This document shows, piece by piece, positions 33,544-42,388 of a stretch of DNA of 43,225 nt. The first letter of the stretch is position 1. Every line of letters starts with the position of its first letter. The translations under genes were made by a program, and so were the position numbers. Origin of the DNA: an uncultured bacterium (GTDB lineage Bacteria; Bacteroidota; Bacteroidia; Bacteroidales; CAIXTV01); NCBI GenBank assembly GCA_903922465.1, contig CAIXTV010000030.1, positions 1-43,225 on the forward strand, in the 5' to 3' direction. A model generated the notes under the pieces. The model saw nothing but the letters and a program-made list of their open reading frames with translations, was not told the DNA's origin and did no database searches.

Positions 33544-33786
33544 ATGGAAAAATCAAAATTATCACCAGAGGAAGTCGATAAATATGAAAAAGATAATGAG
33601 TGGTTAATAGACGTCTCAAACAGATATCGTGGGTTAAAAGATGCCATTTTGAAAGATGCTACTGAGTGGAAAGATGGCGAAATTGGGGATTTAATTTTCC
33701 AAAACAGTATCTACAAGTCTATAGATGAATTTGTAATAGAACACAAATCCAGACTGCTTAAATATTTAAATTCTTTGAAAGACTAA
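33544..33786 (+). CDS. Small helical hypothetical protein
   Basis: The 80-residue protein begins MEKSKLSPEEVDKYEKDN and is predicted by eye to be almost all helix, highly charged, without membrane segments. I chose the ATG at 33544. A longer frame opens at 33460, but it would overlap the end of the preceding gene by 38 bases. It closes a set of three same-strand unknown genes. Function unknown. Confidence 0.5.
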   Translation: MEKSKLSPEEVDKYEKDNEWLIDVSNRYRGLKDAILKDATEWKDGEIGDLIFQNSIYKSIDEFVIEHKSRLLKYLNSLKD

Positions 33787-33802
33787 CTTAAAACGCTTGT
33801 TG

Positions 33803-34024
33803 GAAAACCACTATTTATATTGCTATTACTTAATTCCTGATACATGAAAACTTTTCTCAAATTGAATAAAGGTAATGTCGAATTGTAAAATGGCACAGCC
33901 CAGCGAGTTAAAACCTTTTACAGTAAGGGTGTTGCCATTTGAGTAGATTATTGCGAAAAGGGTAAGGGTTCAATCCAAGTTCAATATTCAAAGGGGCGGC
34001 TCCTGATAAAAAATAGTGGTTTTC
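33803..34024. repeat. MITE-like element with 14-bp terminal inverted repeats
   Basis: GAAAACCACTATTT at 33803-33816 is found in inverted form at 34011-34024 without mismatch. The roughly 220 bases between carry no gene on either strand, so this gap (33787-34055) looks like a small non-autonomous element or a structured segment. No clear target-site duplication was seen. Confidence 0.5.
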
Positions 34025-34055
34025 AAGTGATATGTACAATATAGTTCCTGCTCAA

Positions 34056-35783
34056 CTACTTCACAAAACCAATCCTGCTCCGCTGTTGGAATTTGCCGAT
34101 ATTTTCCTCTTTGAGGTAGTTAATAATCAACGCAAGTTCTGGTTGATCAGTGCCATATAGTGCCCGTTGCATAATAAGTTTCCGCTGGACATTCTCGATA
34201 ATTGCCCCAGTGATCTCATACTTGGACAGGATCATCAGTTCCTGCTGGTTCAACCACGGAATTTTATCAGCCCATATTTTTCTGCGGACTTCAACGCTCG
34301 GTTTTTCCAGCTTCTTTTTTATAATGAACCTCCTATAGAAACTATCGTCAAAATTATCTTGAAGGTTGGTCGTTGACAGTAAAATTCCGTTTAAGGTCTC
34401 AAATTCATTCAACAGAATGGTGAGTAAGGCATTATTCGTAGTTTGGATGCTTTGATTTGTACCATCACCACTATGTCGCTTACCTAAAATTCCATCTGCT
34501 TCATTGAGCAGAAATATTGGAGCCAATGTTGATTTTACAACCATCTCACGATAAAAATCGAATGCTTTTTTAATCAATTTTTCACTCTCCGAATAATACA
34601 TGGATTTTGCCTCACTCAACTTGAAATTAAATATATCCCTACCCGTTTTTTTAGCAATGGTATAACATAGCTGGGTCTTTGAAGTACCTGCTTCACCATA
34701 GAACAACATACACAAACCTTCGGGTAAACCATCGTCAGCCAACCGTTTCATCATGTTATGATAATTTTCGGGCTGTAGAATATCAACGATGAAATCGATT
34801 TCTTTCTGATCCTCTTCAGCATAGAACAGGCGTTTTTCAACAATATCTTCAGTTTTAATAATCTGGAATTGTCTGTTCGGAGCAGTTTTTGTTTTGGTAA
34901 ACATTTCCGCATTTTCTCCAACTAAAAGTCCCCATGCTTTTTCTGTTAAATGAGCGGAAGAGTCATAGCGGAAATAGCCTTTTTCGAGTTCAACCAATTC
35001 ATGCTTTTGTAGCGGATGTTCAATGTTTATGAACTGCTTACGGATTTTCATGTTTTCTTTGATATCAGGAAAAAGAAAACAAACCAACTTCGTTAGATCA
35101 ACTTCATTATTTGGGTCTTCGAGAAATGCACTGCAAATGCACAGGAATAAAATCAGATTTTGGTTATCTAAATTATAAGCTTTTAAATCAATAACAAACT
35201 GGATGTCGTTGTTTTGCTCCAGTGTTTGATTCAGCACGGAGTACACTTCAGTTTCGTTTTGAAACTCATCTTTTGTGTAAATAATATTTGTGACAATTTT
35301 CATCAAATCGAAAACATCACCAGCTTTTCGTGAAGCAGGAGCGTATTTTTCTCCACTTGTTAATGCATGATAAAAATCCTTATTGACGAAATACTCCTGC
35401 GAGTTTAATTGGGTTTGTCTTCTTCTTTTTCTGTTGTCTTCGGCAGTTGGTCTAATAAATTGCCTATCAATCAGGATTTTTATCTGTGGAATGTGTTTTG
35501 CAAGTGTTATAGGACTGATATCAAAAAATCGTGAAAGCTCAGTAAACTCGACCGAATTTGATTGAAGATTTATCGTAATAAGAGCTGAAAGCAAAATAGT
35601 TTGAAGCTCGGTAATTCCGTAAAAATCTGCCACAATCTGAACATGTGGGCGAACCAAATCTTTGAATTCAAGTGACAGGTTAGACTCATACGCTTGCGTA
35701 GCAATGATCTCAATGTTGTCAAGCATTGAAAGTGTTTCAATGTTCTCTATAATTTTATATGGTTGTTTTGTTTTACTGCTCAT
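34056..35783 (-). CDS. AAA+ ATPase with altered Walker motifs
   Basis: The 575-residue protein has an N-terminal helical part (1-330, including a winged-helix-like segment near 75-112 and a basic RKRRRQ stretch at 118-123) and one AAA+ module (about 335-560). Walker A is GEAGTSKT (363-370). Walker B is FLLNEAD (424-430), with N where an aspartate is usual but with the catalytic E kept. Sensor 1 is in STTN (N473) and paired arginines R484/R485 are the likely finger. The C-terminal lid follows. ATP-driven remodelling of a partner is expected. It is the last gene of a five-gene operon and overlaps the preceding gene by 4 bases (ATGA). The partner proteins are probably the two solenoid proteins upstream. 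Confidence 0.87.
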   Translation of the reverse strand: MSSKTKQPYKIIENIETLSMLDNIEIIATQAYESNLSLEFKDLVRPHVQIVADFYGITELQTILLSALITINLQSNSVEFTELSRFFDISPITLAKHIPQIKILIDRQFIRPTAEDNRKRRRQTQLNSQEYFVNKDFYHALTSGEKYAPASRKAGDVFDLMKIVTNIIYTKDEFQNETEVYSVLNQTLEQNNDIQFVIDLKAYNLDNQNLILFLCICSAFLEDPNNEVDLTKLVCFLFPDIKENMKIRKQFINIEHPLQKHELVELEKGYFRYDSSAHLTEKAWGLLVGENAEMFTKTKTAPNRQFQIIKTEDIVEKRLFYAEEDQKEIDFIVDILQPENYHNMMKRLADDGLPEGLCMLFYGEAGTSKTQLCYTIAKKTGRDIFNFKLSEAKSMYYSESEKLIKKAFDFYREMVVKSTLAPIFLLNEADGILGKRHSGDGTNQSIQTTNNALLTILLNEFETLNGILLSTTNLQDNFDDSFYRRFIIKKKLEKPSVEVRRKIWADKIPWLNQQELMILSKYEITGAIIENVQRKLIMQRALYGTDQPELALIINYLKEENIGKFQQRSRIGFVK

Positions 35784-36328
35784 GCTTCATTTTGTAGTAA
35801 TTCATCCCAAGAATCCCAAAGCAATTTACCCAATGGTGTAGACGAGGTTTCAACGGTTGAACTATAATGGGTCGCAATTTGATTGATCCCAAGCAATATC
35901 TTTAGAATTGAAATAGGTTTTCCATGGTTATCAGTTTTAAATTCTTCAAAATACAAGGTGGTTTCGTTTTCCTCATCTAAAACCGAATGATAAGTTTGTC
36001 GAATAGATTCATAGATTAGTTCAGTATCAGCCGATTTGCCGAAACACTTTATTTTTGCCAATGACCTGTCGGTTTTTATGTTGATTTTTTGGCTAAGGTG
36101 TAAAATGAGTCGTTGTTTGTAAATTTGATTATCAAAATAAATTTCAGCAAACAAGTTGAGATACATGGGTTTAGGCTCATACGGATAAATTCTTTTTACT
36201 TTATCAGGTGTCATAGATTCCATGATTTCCACCTTTTCCTCATAAGTACAAGGCTCATTATCATCCCAATATATTATCCGTGAATTGGATTTATCAGTGT
36301 AAGTTTCCCAATCTACTCTTGTTATCAT
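35780..36328 (-). CDS. Hypothetical protein of the AAA+ operon
   Basis: The 182-residue soluble protein begins MITRVDWETYTDKSNSRI. It is strand-rich (YLNLFAEIYFDNQIYKQRLILHL, TTLYFEEFKTDNHGKPISILKILLG) and ends in a helix (PLGKLLWDSWDELLQNEA). No known domain was recognised. A TTG nine bases earlier overlaps the stop of the upstream gene and is an alternative start. Tight packing with its neighbours, with a 4-base overlap with the ATPase gene, shows that it belongs to the same operon and probably the same complex. Confidence 0.65.
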   Translation of the reverse strand: MITRVDWETYTDKSNSRIIYWDDNEPCTYEEKVEIMESMTPDKVKRIYPYEPKPMYLNLFAEIYFDNQIYKQRLILHLSQKINIKTDRSLAKIKCFGKSADTELIYESIRQTYHSVLDEENETTLYFEEFKTDNHGKPISILKILLGINQIATHYSSTVETSSTPLGKLLWDSWDELLQNEA

Positions 36329-36333
36329 AGGTT

Positions 36334-37872
36334 TCAATTTGAAGGTTTAAGTGATAAAGAAACTATCCAATTCTGAACATAGTTATCAGCCTCGGTTTTG
36401 TAACCATTTTTCACCAAATGGGGCGACATTATAAGCTGGGTCTCGATTTTGGTTTTGCTGACATAAATGGCTTCTGTAAGTTTAAGAGCTTTTTTATACC
36501 GCCTACGTTTCAAAGCCAATAAAGGCATGTAAGAGTAGATAGTATTTTTACAATTCCATTCTAAGGTCATCTTTGCAGCTAAATCAAAAAAACCGTTTTC
36601 GGTAAACGATAGTGTAATTTTGTTCCTCAAATCATCAGCCACTTTAGTGTCGTCCAAAAAATAAACAGTTTCAGAAGCAACTCGGTATAAACGCTTAATC
36701 TCTGAATCGTTGGTAGATGAATTTGTGATTTCATCTTCCCTTACCAGTTTCTTAATTTGCTTAAGGATAGTGAAAATCGCACAATTCACATCCGTTGTGT
36801 GATTTTGATCCATCATCCAACCACCATTGCAACCTACACCACCCCACCTTTCACGTAAAAGATCATAAGCCTGTGCGGTATATTCATAGAAAATTGCTGA
36901 AGAGAACAGATAGTTAAATACTAAACAGCCCTGTTCAAAATCAAGTGTTTTTTCAATTCTGTATAACACATCTTCAACACGCATTTTGAGCTCATCAGGA
37001 CGACCAAATATCATTTCAATTTCGGAAAGTTCAGCAGCACACATGGTTTGAATCAATAAATCATCAATATCCCCAACAAGTTCTACGGCTTCATCTATCA
37101 TGACATCTACGACCTTTGTACTTTTGATCCTAATGTGATGCAGGATTATCTGAACCAATACCTCAAACCTGATTAAAGGTTGATCCTGATGCCCAAGAAT
37201 TTCAAAAGCCTTATCATAAAGATCATTTTTGAGATACGCTTCAACCAGCCCTGTATAAAGAAAAGCACTTTTCGGGTAATCCTTAACTTGAAATATAATA
37301 TTCTCCGCTTCGTCAAATTCTTTCTTTAACAGGTGGGCAGCAAACATTGCTTCTATTACAAAGATTCTATCATCCCGTAAATCAATTTGAGGCAACATTT
37401 TTTTTGCCTTTTTATGGTTGTTTGCTTCAATGCAATTTTCAGCAATTTTCAGAAGCGCATTCTGGCACCTTTGGGTTTCGAGCTTTGAATAGAGGAAAAT
37501 TAACGAGTTAACATATTTATCATCAGCAAAATCACCCAAAGTTAATAGGACAGACAAACCCTGTTCGTGTCTGTTTAAATCTATGCCAATGAGCATTGGT
37601 TCAATATCAACACCAAGAACATGAAAGTCTATTAATAGCTGGAACAGATATTTATCAGGCACCAGATCAAACAATTTCTTTGGGGAATTACCCGTTGAAA
37701 TCAAAAGTTCATTCATCAAATTACCGACTACTTTTGATTTTTCGGTTTCATCCAATGACACCTCATATATTTTACCGTATAAATTGGCTATTATGGCTAA
37801 GGTAGCCTCGTTAGAACTTGTATTTTGTCCTTGAAAAAGATCGGATGTTTTGATGCCTGAAGGTTCTGTCAT
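36334..37872 (-). CDS. Alpha-solenoid (TPR-like) protein, copy 2
   Basis: The 512-residue protein consists of repeated helix pairs of about 34-40 residues (for example LLKIAENCIEANNHKKAKKML and AFLYTGLVEAYLKNDLYDKAFEIL), a TPR-like scaffold for protein binding. It has no signal peptide. It is a clear paralogue of the gene upstream: both have NLY/HxKxYxxSLDETEK near the start and KNGYKTEADN-VQNWI at the end, and the leader before the ATG is also repeated. The N-terminus has an extra 15 or so residues (TEPSGIKTSDLFQGQNTS). The gap to the upstream copy is 67 bases. Confidence 0.75.
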   Translation of the reverse strand: MTEPSGIKTSDLFQGQNTSSNEATLAIIANLYGKIYEVSLDETEKSKVVGNLMNELLISTGNSPKKLFDLVPDKYLFQLLIDFHVLGVDIEPMLIGIDLNRHEQGLSVLLTLGDFADDKYVNSLIFLYSKLETQRCQNALLKIAENCIEANNHKKAKKMLPQIDLRDDRIFVIEAMFAAHLLKKEFDEAENIIFQVKDYPKSAFLYTGLVEAYLKNDLYDKAFEILGHQDQPLIRFEVLVQIILHHIRIKSTKVVDVMIDEAVELVGDIDDLLIQTMCAAELSEIEMIFGRPDELKMRVEDVLYRIEKTLDFEQGCLVFNYLFSSAIFYEYTAQAYDLLRERWGGVGCNGGWMMDQNHTTDVNCAIFTILKQIKKLVREDEITNSSTNDSEIKRLYRVASETVYFLDDTKVADDLRNKITLSFTENGFFDLAAKMTLEWNCKNTIYSYMPLLALKRRRYKKALKLTEAIYVSKTKIETQLIMSPHLVKNGYKTEADNYVQNWIVSLSLKPSN

Positions 37873-37939
37873 ATTTATCGTTTTTTAGGTTTATTCTCTT
37901 TCCCCTGTTATTACAACTCTTCGCATCAGAGTTTTCATT

Positions 37940-39427
37940 CTAAAGGCGAATATTATCTTTAATCCAATTCTGAACAAAGTTATCAGCTTCGGTTTTGTAA
38001 CCATTTTTTGTCAACAGAGGTGCCATTATAAGCTGTGTCTCGACCTTTAACTTGTCAATAGGAATCTTTTCTGAAAGATCAATAGCATTTTTATACATCC
38101 TTTTTTTTAGGGCTAAAAGAGGGATGTTTTTACTTACCGAGTTTTTATAACCTTTGTTACTTATCTTTTCATTTATAGTTAATGCTTCGTTGAAAAATCC
38201 GTTCTCGGCAGATGAAATTGCTATTTGATATGATAAGTCATCTAATTCACTATCGTCATCCAACATGCTAATTGTGTTTTGCGCTGCATTGTAAAGACCT
38301 TTTATTTCTGAATCATAGGTGGTAAAATTTGAGATTTCATTCTCTCTGGTCAATTTTTTTATCTGTAATAAGATTGCATTGATTGCACTTTTGATATCAT
38401 CTACATGGGCTTCAACCATCCTAAAATTCCCATTACTATCAACTCTACCCCATCGGCTATTCAATATTTCGTATGCTTGATCAAAATAATCATTAATAAT
38501 CAAAGTCGAAAAGAGATATTTGAATGCTAAACTTCCTTCATTTGGATCAAGAAGATGATCGATTCTGAAAAGCACATCTTCAATGTAATCATTCAATTCT
38601 TCTGGTCGCCCCAGAATCATTGCAAGTTGAGCAAGTTCATTGATACACATCGTCTGTGCGTACTTATCATCAACAGCTTTTGACATTTCAATCAATTCCT
38701 CGATCAATACATCAACAACCTTGGTGTTCTTTGAACGGTCATAGTCAAGAATAATCTGAATAAAGATTTCAAACTTGACCAATAAATCGTTTTGTTCTGG
38801 GAGTATATCGAGAACTTTTTTATTCAATCCATATTTATTGAGTCTTTCAGTCAATTCCGAATACTTTGATGCCTTATCAGAAGCATCTTCAGTTAAATTA
38901 ATCACCCCTTCAGCTTTTTCATATTCATTATTATGCAGGTGAGATTCGAAAACAGCATCTAATACGACTGTTCTATAATCGGGGAGATTTAAATCAACCA
39001 ATATTTTATCAACAGCAGTGTAGTTGAATAATTTGGCACATTCAATTGCGATTTTAGAAAGAGCATTCTGGCGATTTTCATTTTCGAGCCTTGTGCATAT
39101 GAAAAGTAGTGATTTTAGAAACTTTTCATCTGAAAAATCGCCAAAGGTTAACGAGACTGAAAGCCCAACTTCGATGTCCACTAAATTTATTTCCCTTAGG
39201 AAAGGCTCTATATTGATACCTATTGTTTGAAGTTCAACAAGTAATTGCAAGAGGTATTGTTCTGGAAGTAGATTAAACAATTTCGCTGGAGAGTTCCCCG
39301 TGGATAACTCAAGGTCGTTTATCAAATTACCGACTATTTCAAGTTTTTCGGTTTCATCCAGTGATATGTCATATAACTTACTATGCAAATTGGCAATTAT
39401 AGATAAGGTGTTTTGTCCTTCTATCAT
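37940..39427 (-). CDS. Alpha-solenoid (TPR-like) protein, copy 1
   Basis: This 495-residue paralogue of the next gene is helical along its whole length, with TPR-like pairs such as NALSKIAIECAKLFNYTAVDKI and SLAFKYLFSTLIINDYFDQAYEIL. It lacks a signal peptide. It starts MIEGQNTLSIIANL and ends KNGYKTEADNFVQNWI. It follows the small membrane-anchored protein after 18 bases. A scaffolding role in a complex with the AAA+ ATPase is inferred from context. Confidence 0.75.
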   Translation of the reverse strand: MIEGQNTLSIIANLHSKLYDISLDETEKLEIVGNLINDLELSTGNSPAKLFNLLPEQYLLQLLVELQTIGINIEPFLREINLVDIEVGLSVSLTFGDFSDEKFLKSLLFICTRLENENRQNALSKIAIECAKLFNYTAVDKILVDLNLPDYRTVVLDAVFESHLHNNEYEKAEGVINLTEDASDKASKYSELTERLNKYGLNKKVLDILPEQNDLLVKFEIFIQIILDYDRSKNTKVVDVLIEELIEMSKAVDDKYAQTMCINELAQLAMILGRPEELNDYIEDVLFRIDHLLDPNEGSLAFKYLFSTLIINDYFDQAYEILNSRWGRVDSNGNFRMVEAHVDDIKSAINAILLQIKKLTRENEISNFTTYDSEIKGLYNAAQNTISMLDDDSELDDLSYQIAISSAENGFFNEALTINEKISNKGYKNSVSKNIPLLALKKRMYKNAIDLSEKIPIDKLKVETQLIMAPLLTKNGYKTEADNFVQNWIKDNIRL

Positions 39428-39445
39428 ATTTATCGTTTTTTAGGT

Positions 39446-39760
39446 TTAATTTCTATCTCTTGTTCGTGACCATATAAAATATAGGAATCCAAACACGAAA
39501 ATTGTGCCATAAAATTTTTGGTGAGTTACAACTGATTTCTTCAGACCTTGTTTTTTGATATCACCCACCACAGCTTCAGCTAAATCTTTTACACTCGCTG
39601 TAAGTGAATCAAAACTCGCAACAATGTCTTTGATCTCCGTGGGTTTTTGTTTGGGCGGATAAGTTATCTCTTCTTCCTTCGTAACCATACCGAAAGCTGA
39701 AGCCTCGAATCCACAAACAAGAGCTATCAACAATACACAAATAAGCAACCGTGCTCTCAT
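39446..39760 (-). CDS. Small secreted or membrane-anchored protein of the AAA+ operon
   Basis: The 104-residue protein has an N-terminal hydrophobic leader (MRARLLICVLLIALVCGFEA, likely cleaved near ASAFG), a short charged helix (IKDIVASFDSLTASVKDLAEAV, about 43-64) and a C-terminal membrane helix (about 84-98) with a basic tail (SRTRDRN). The helix between the leader and the anchor would face the periplasm. It is the first gene of the operon and has a clear Shine-Dalgarno sequence. I recognise no family. It could anchor the operon's products to the membrane. Confidence 0.6.
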   Translation of the reverse strand: MRARLLICVLLIALVCGFEASAFGMVTKEEEITYPPKQKPTEIKDIVASFDSLTASVKDLAEAVVGDIKKQGLKKSVVTHQKFYGTIFVFGFLYFIWSRTRDRN

Positions 39761-39767
39761 AGAACAT

Positions 39768-39774
39768 CCTCCGT
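39768..39774 (-). promoter_or_regulatory. Strong Shine-Dalgarno before the AAA+ operon's first gene
   Basis: On the minus strand, CGGAGG lies about 8 bases before the ATG at 39760. Such a clear site is unusual in Bacteroidota, where it is mostly weak or missing, and it supports the start. Confidence 0.5.
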
Positions 39775-39933
39775 TATTTTAAAAAAAAGTGAGTGGTGAT
39801 GGAACCAGTTCAGTTCCAATTTTTTTTATCCAGATTTTATTCGTACTTTTATTGTACCAAAAAATTAAAATCGCACTACAAAGTTTACACTTTTTTTCTG
39901 AGAAAAAAAATTAAATTACAAATAAAATACATT

Positions 39934-40233
39934 ATGTATAGAGACCCCAATGAAATCAAGGCTTTCAAGATGTATCAAAAAACTAAGGTGATCCTGTTCA
40001 TTTTAGTGTTGGTTTTACCGTTTTCGTTCTTTTTGTTATATTTTGATGCGGTGGTCACTTTTTTGATTTTTAATATTAGAGACCTAACAATGCTGCGTTT
40101 TTTATTTGAGTTTGCATGGTACAAAATACTTATATTCAGCATGATACAATATTGCGTGATCTTACTACTTTCGAGTATCTATTATCATGTTATTAAAATT
40201 ATTATCAAAAATAAATACTTTTTCTTGGGTTAA
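39934..40233 (+). CDS. Small membrane protein
   Basis: The 99-residue protein begins MYRDPNEIKAFKMYQKTK and has two strongly hydrophobic stretches (about 19-46, and 58-88). I chose the ATG at 39934 over the frame opening at 39793, whose first part is AT-rich and implausible as protein. It lies 6 bases before the DUF2779 gene, so the two are probably co-transcribed. Function unknown. Confidence 0.6.
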   Translation: MYRDPNEIKAFKMYQKTKVILFILVLVLPFSFFLLYFDAVVTFLIFNIRDLTMLRFLFEFAWYKILIFSMIQYCVILLLSSIYYHVIKIIIKNKYFFLG

Positions 40234-40239
40234 GCCGAT

Positions 40240-42207
40240 ATGAAACCACGTTTTCTGACTAAATCCCGATTTAAACTCGCCCTTGAATGCGAGACAAAAC
40301 TTTTTTACACCAATAAAAAAGAGTACCCAGATTCAAAAGTTGATGATCCATTTTTGGAAGCCCTCGCAGAAGGCGGATTTCAAGTTGAAGAGTTGGCAAG
40401 ACTATACCATGCAGGTGGAATACTGGTCGATGGATGGGATTATGATAAAGTAATTGAGACAACCAATTCACTATTACTTCAGGATAAAGTGGTCATTTAT
40501 CAGGCAGCTTTTAAGCACGAAAACCTTTTTATTCGGGCAGATATTGTCGTAAAAGAAGGCAATAGGCTCAAACTGATTGAAGTTAAAGCAAAATCTTTCG
40601 ATGGTAAGGATTCCATGGATTTTCTAAATAAAAGTAACTGTCTGGATTCTAAATGGATACCTTATATTTATGATGTTGCTTTCCAAAAATATGTAATCAC
40701 AAAAGCTCATCCCGAACTTGAAGTTTGGTCATATTTGATGTTGGCAAATAAAAATGCAAGAACTTCAGTTGATGGGCTGAACCAACAGTTTTTGATAACC
40801 CGAAATAAAGACGGGTACCCTGAAATAAAGAATAAAGCAGGGTTATCAACATTAACCTTGGGCAACGAAATCCTTATCAAGGTCAAAATCGATGATATCA
40901 TTGATCGAATTTATGCAGGTATTGACACGGCTAATTATCCCGAAATACTTTTTAAAGATCGGATAAAGATTTTATCCGATTATTATTTTAAGGATAAGAA
41001 AATCGAAAGTTCATTGGGAAGTAAATGCAAAAACTGCGAATTCCGATGCGAACCTACAGAGCTTAAAGCTGGGATGAAATCTGGTTATCACGAATGTTGG
41101 AAAAGCATGGCGGAGTTCATAGATCATGATTTTGATAAGCCATCTATACTTGAATTATGGGATTTCAGAAAAAAAGATCAAGCGATTCAGGATGGAAAAT
41201 ATTTTTTGAATGACTTAACCAATGACGATATTGGTGATGCTAAGTCGAAAAAAAGTGGAATGACCAGAACTGAACGTCAGCGAATCCAGATTCAAAAAGC
41301 TGTTGAGAATGATAACTCCATGGTTTTGATGGTGGATGAACTTAAAGTTGAAATGGATTCATGGAAATACCCTCTGCATTTCGTAGACTTTGAGACCACT
41401 GCCGTTGCAATACCTTTCCATAAAAATATGCGTCCATATGAAGGTGTGGCATTCCAATTTTCGCATCATACTATTGATGAATTTGGTAATCTTAATCATG
41501 CTGGTCAATACCTGAATATCGAACGTGGGAAGTTCCCGAATTTTGATTTTGTAAGGGCATTGAAGAAAGAACTGGATCAGGATGAAGGTACCGTCTTCCG
41601 TTATGCAACCCATGAGAACAGCTACTTAAACATGATTTATGTTCAGCTAAAAGAGTCTCCTGTTAGTGAAGTTCCTGATAAGAATGAACTCTGTGATTGG
41701 ATTATTACTCTAACGCACAGCACCGAAAAACAAACTAAAAAATGGGTAGGCGACAGGAACATGGTTGATCTTTTGGAAATGGTAAAAAGATTCTACTACG
41801 ATCCGTATGCCAAGGGCTCCAACTCCATCAAAGCCATTTTACCAGCAGTTCTAAACCGCAGTAAGTTTCTTCAGGAAAAATATTCAAAACCTATATACGG
41901 AACTGATGAAATCCCCAGCCACAATTATATAGATAAGGTGTGGATACAAATTAAGGATGGGGTTGTGACAAACCCATACAAATTGCTTCCGCCAATTTTT
42001 GAAGAAGAAGAACTGGAAGAATACATTGTTGATTCAACTTTAGCTGAGGGCGGAGCCGCAATGGTCGCTTTTTGCAAGACTCAATTTGCTGAAATGTCAG
42101 ATGTTGAGAAAGAATTGGTTAGTATAGGCTTACTAAAATACTGTGAGCTCGACACATTAGCTATGGTATTGATATGGGAGTTTTTCAGGAACGAGATTTA
42201 TGGTTGA
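40240..42207 (+). CDS. DUF2779 protein: Cas4/RecB-like nuclease plus DnaQ-like exonuclease
   Basis: The 655-residue cytosolic protein joins two nuclease folds. The N-terminal RecB/Cas4-like nuclease has D101 (FIRADIVV) and E114-x-K116 (IEVK), with a cysteine set, C17 plus C263, C266, C270 and C286, placed to hold an iron-sulphur cluster as in Cas4 and AddB. The C-terminal DUF2779 domain (about 375-655) shows a DnaQ-like D383-x-E385 (HFVDFET) and a closing acidic D638 (CELDTLAM). The two active sites look complete. Families with this build are found widely and often near DNA-processing genes; no function is known. It follows a small membrane protein gene by 6 bases. Confidence 0.88.
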   Translation: MKPRFLTKSRFKLALECETKLFYTNKKEYPDSKVDDPFLEALAEGGFQVEELARLYHAGGILVDGWDYDKVIETTNSLLLQDKVVIYQAAFKHENLFIRADIVVKEGNRLKLIEVKAKSFDGKDSMDFLNKSNCLDSKWIPYIYDVAFQKYVITKAHPELEVWSYLMLANKNARTSVDGLNQQFLITRNKDGYPEIKNKAGLSTLTLGNEILIKVKIDDIIDRIYAGIDTANYPEILFKDRIKILSDYYFKDKKIESSLGSKCKNCEFRCEPTELKAGMKSGYHECWKSMAEFIDHDFDKPSILELWDFRKKDQAIQDGKYFLNDLTNDDIGDAKSKKSGMTRTERQRIQIQKAVENDNSMVLMVDELKVEMDSWKYPLHFVDFETTAVAIPFHKNMRPYEGVAFQFSHHTIDEFGNLNHAGQYLNIERGKFPNFDFVRALKKELDQDEGTVFRYATHENSYLNMIYVQLKESPVSEVPDKNELCDWIITLTHSTEKQTKKWVGDRNMVDLLEMVKRFYYDPYAKGSNSIKAILPAVLNRSKFLQEKYSKPIYGTDEIPSHNYIDKVWIQIKDGVVTNPYKLLPPIFEEEELEEYIVDSTLAEGGAAMVAFCKTQFAEMSDVEKELVSIGLLKYCELDTLAMVLIWEFFRNEIYG

Positions 42208-42388
42208 AAAAAATAAAATCATAATAATTCGCTACTCCCATACACTCCATCCATCAGGTAATATTTCCAATTTTGAACCTGAGCCGTTATGCTGAAAGAA
42301 CTAAACTTGCCGTTCAGTGCTGAGTACGAAATGGCGAAAGGGATGGCGAAGGGGGATTAACTCTAATTCTGTTTGTTGGGTTTATAGA

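Noticed and set aside
34056-39760. Contractile injection system or tailocin module (AAA+ ATPase present)
   Set aside because: No sheath, tube, baseplate or spike genes are present in the window; the ATPase alone does not support it.
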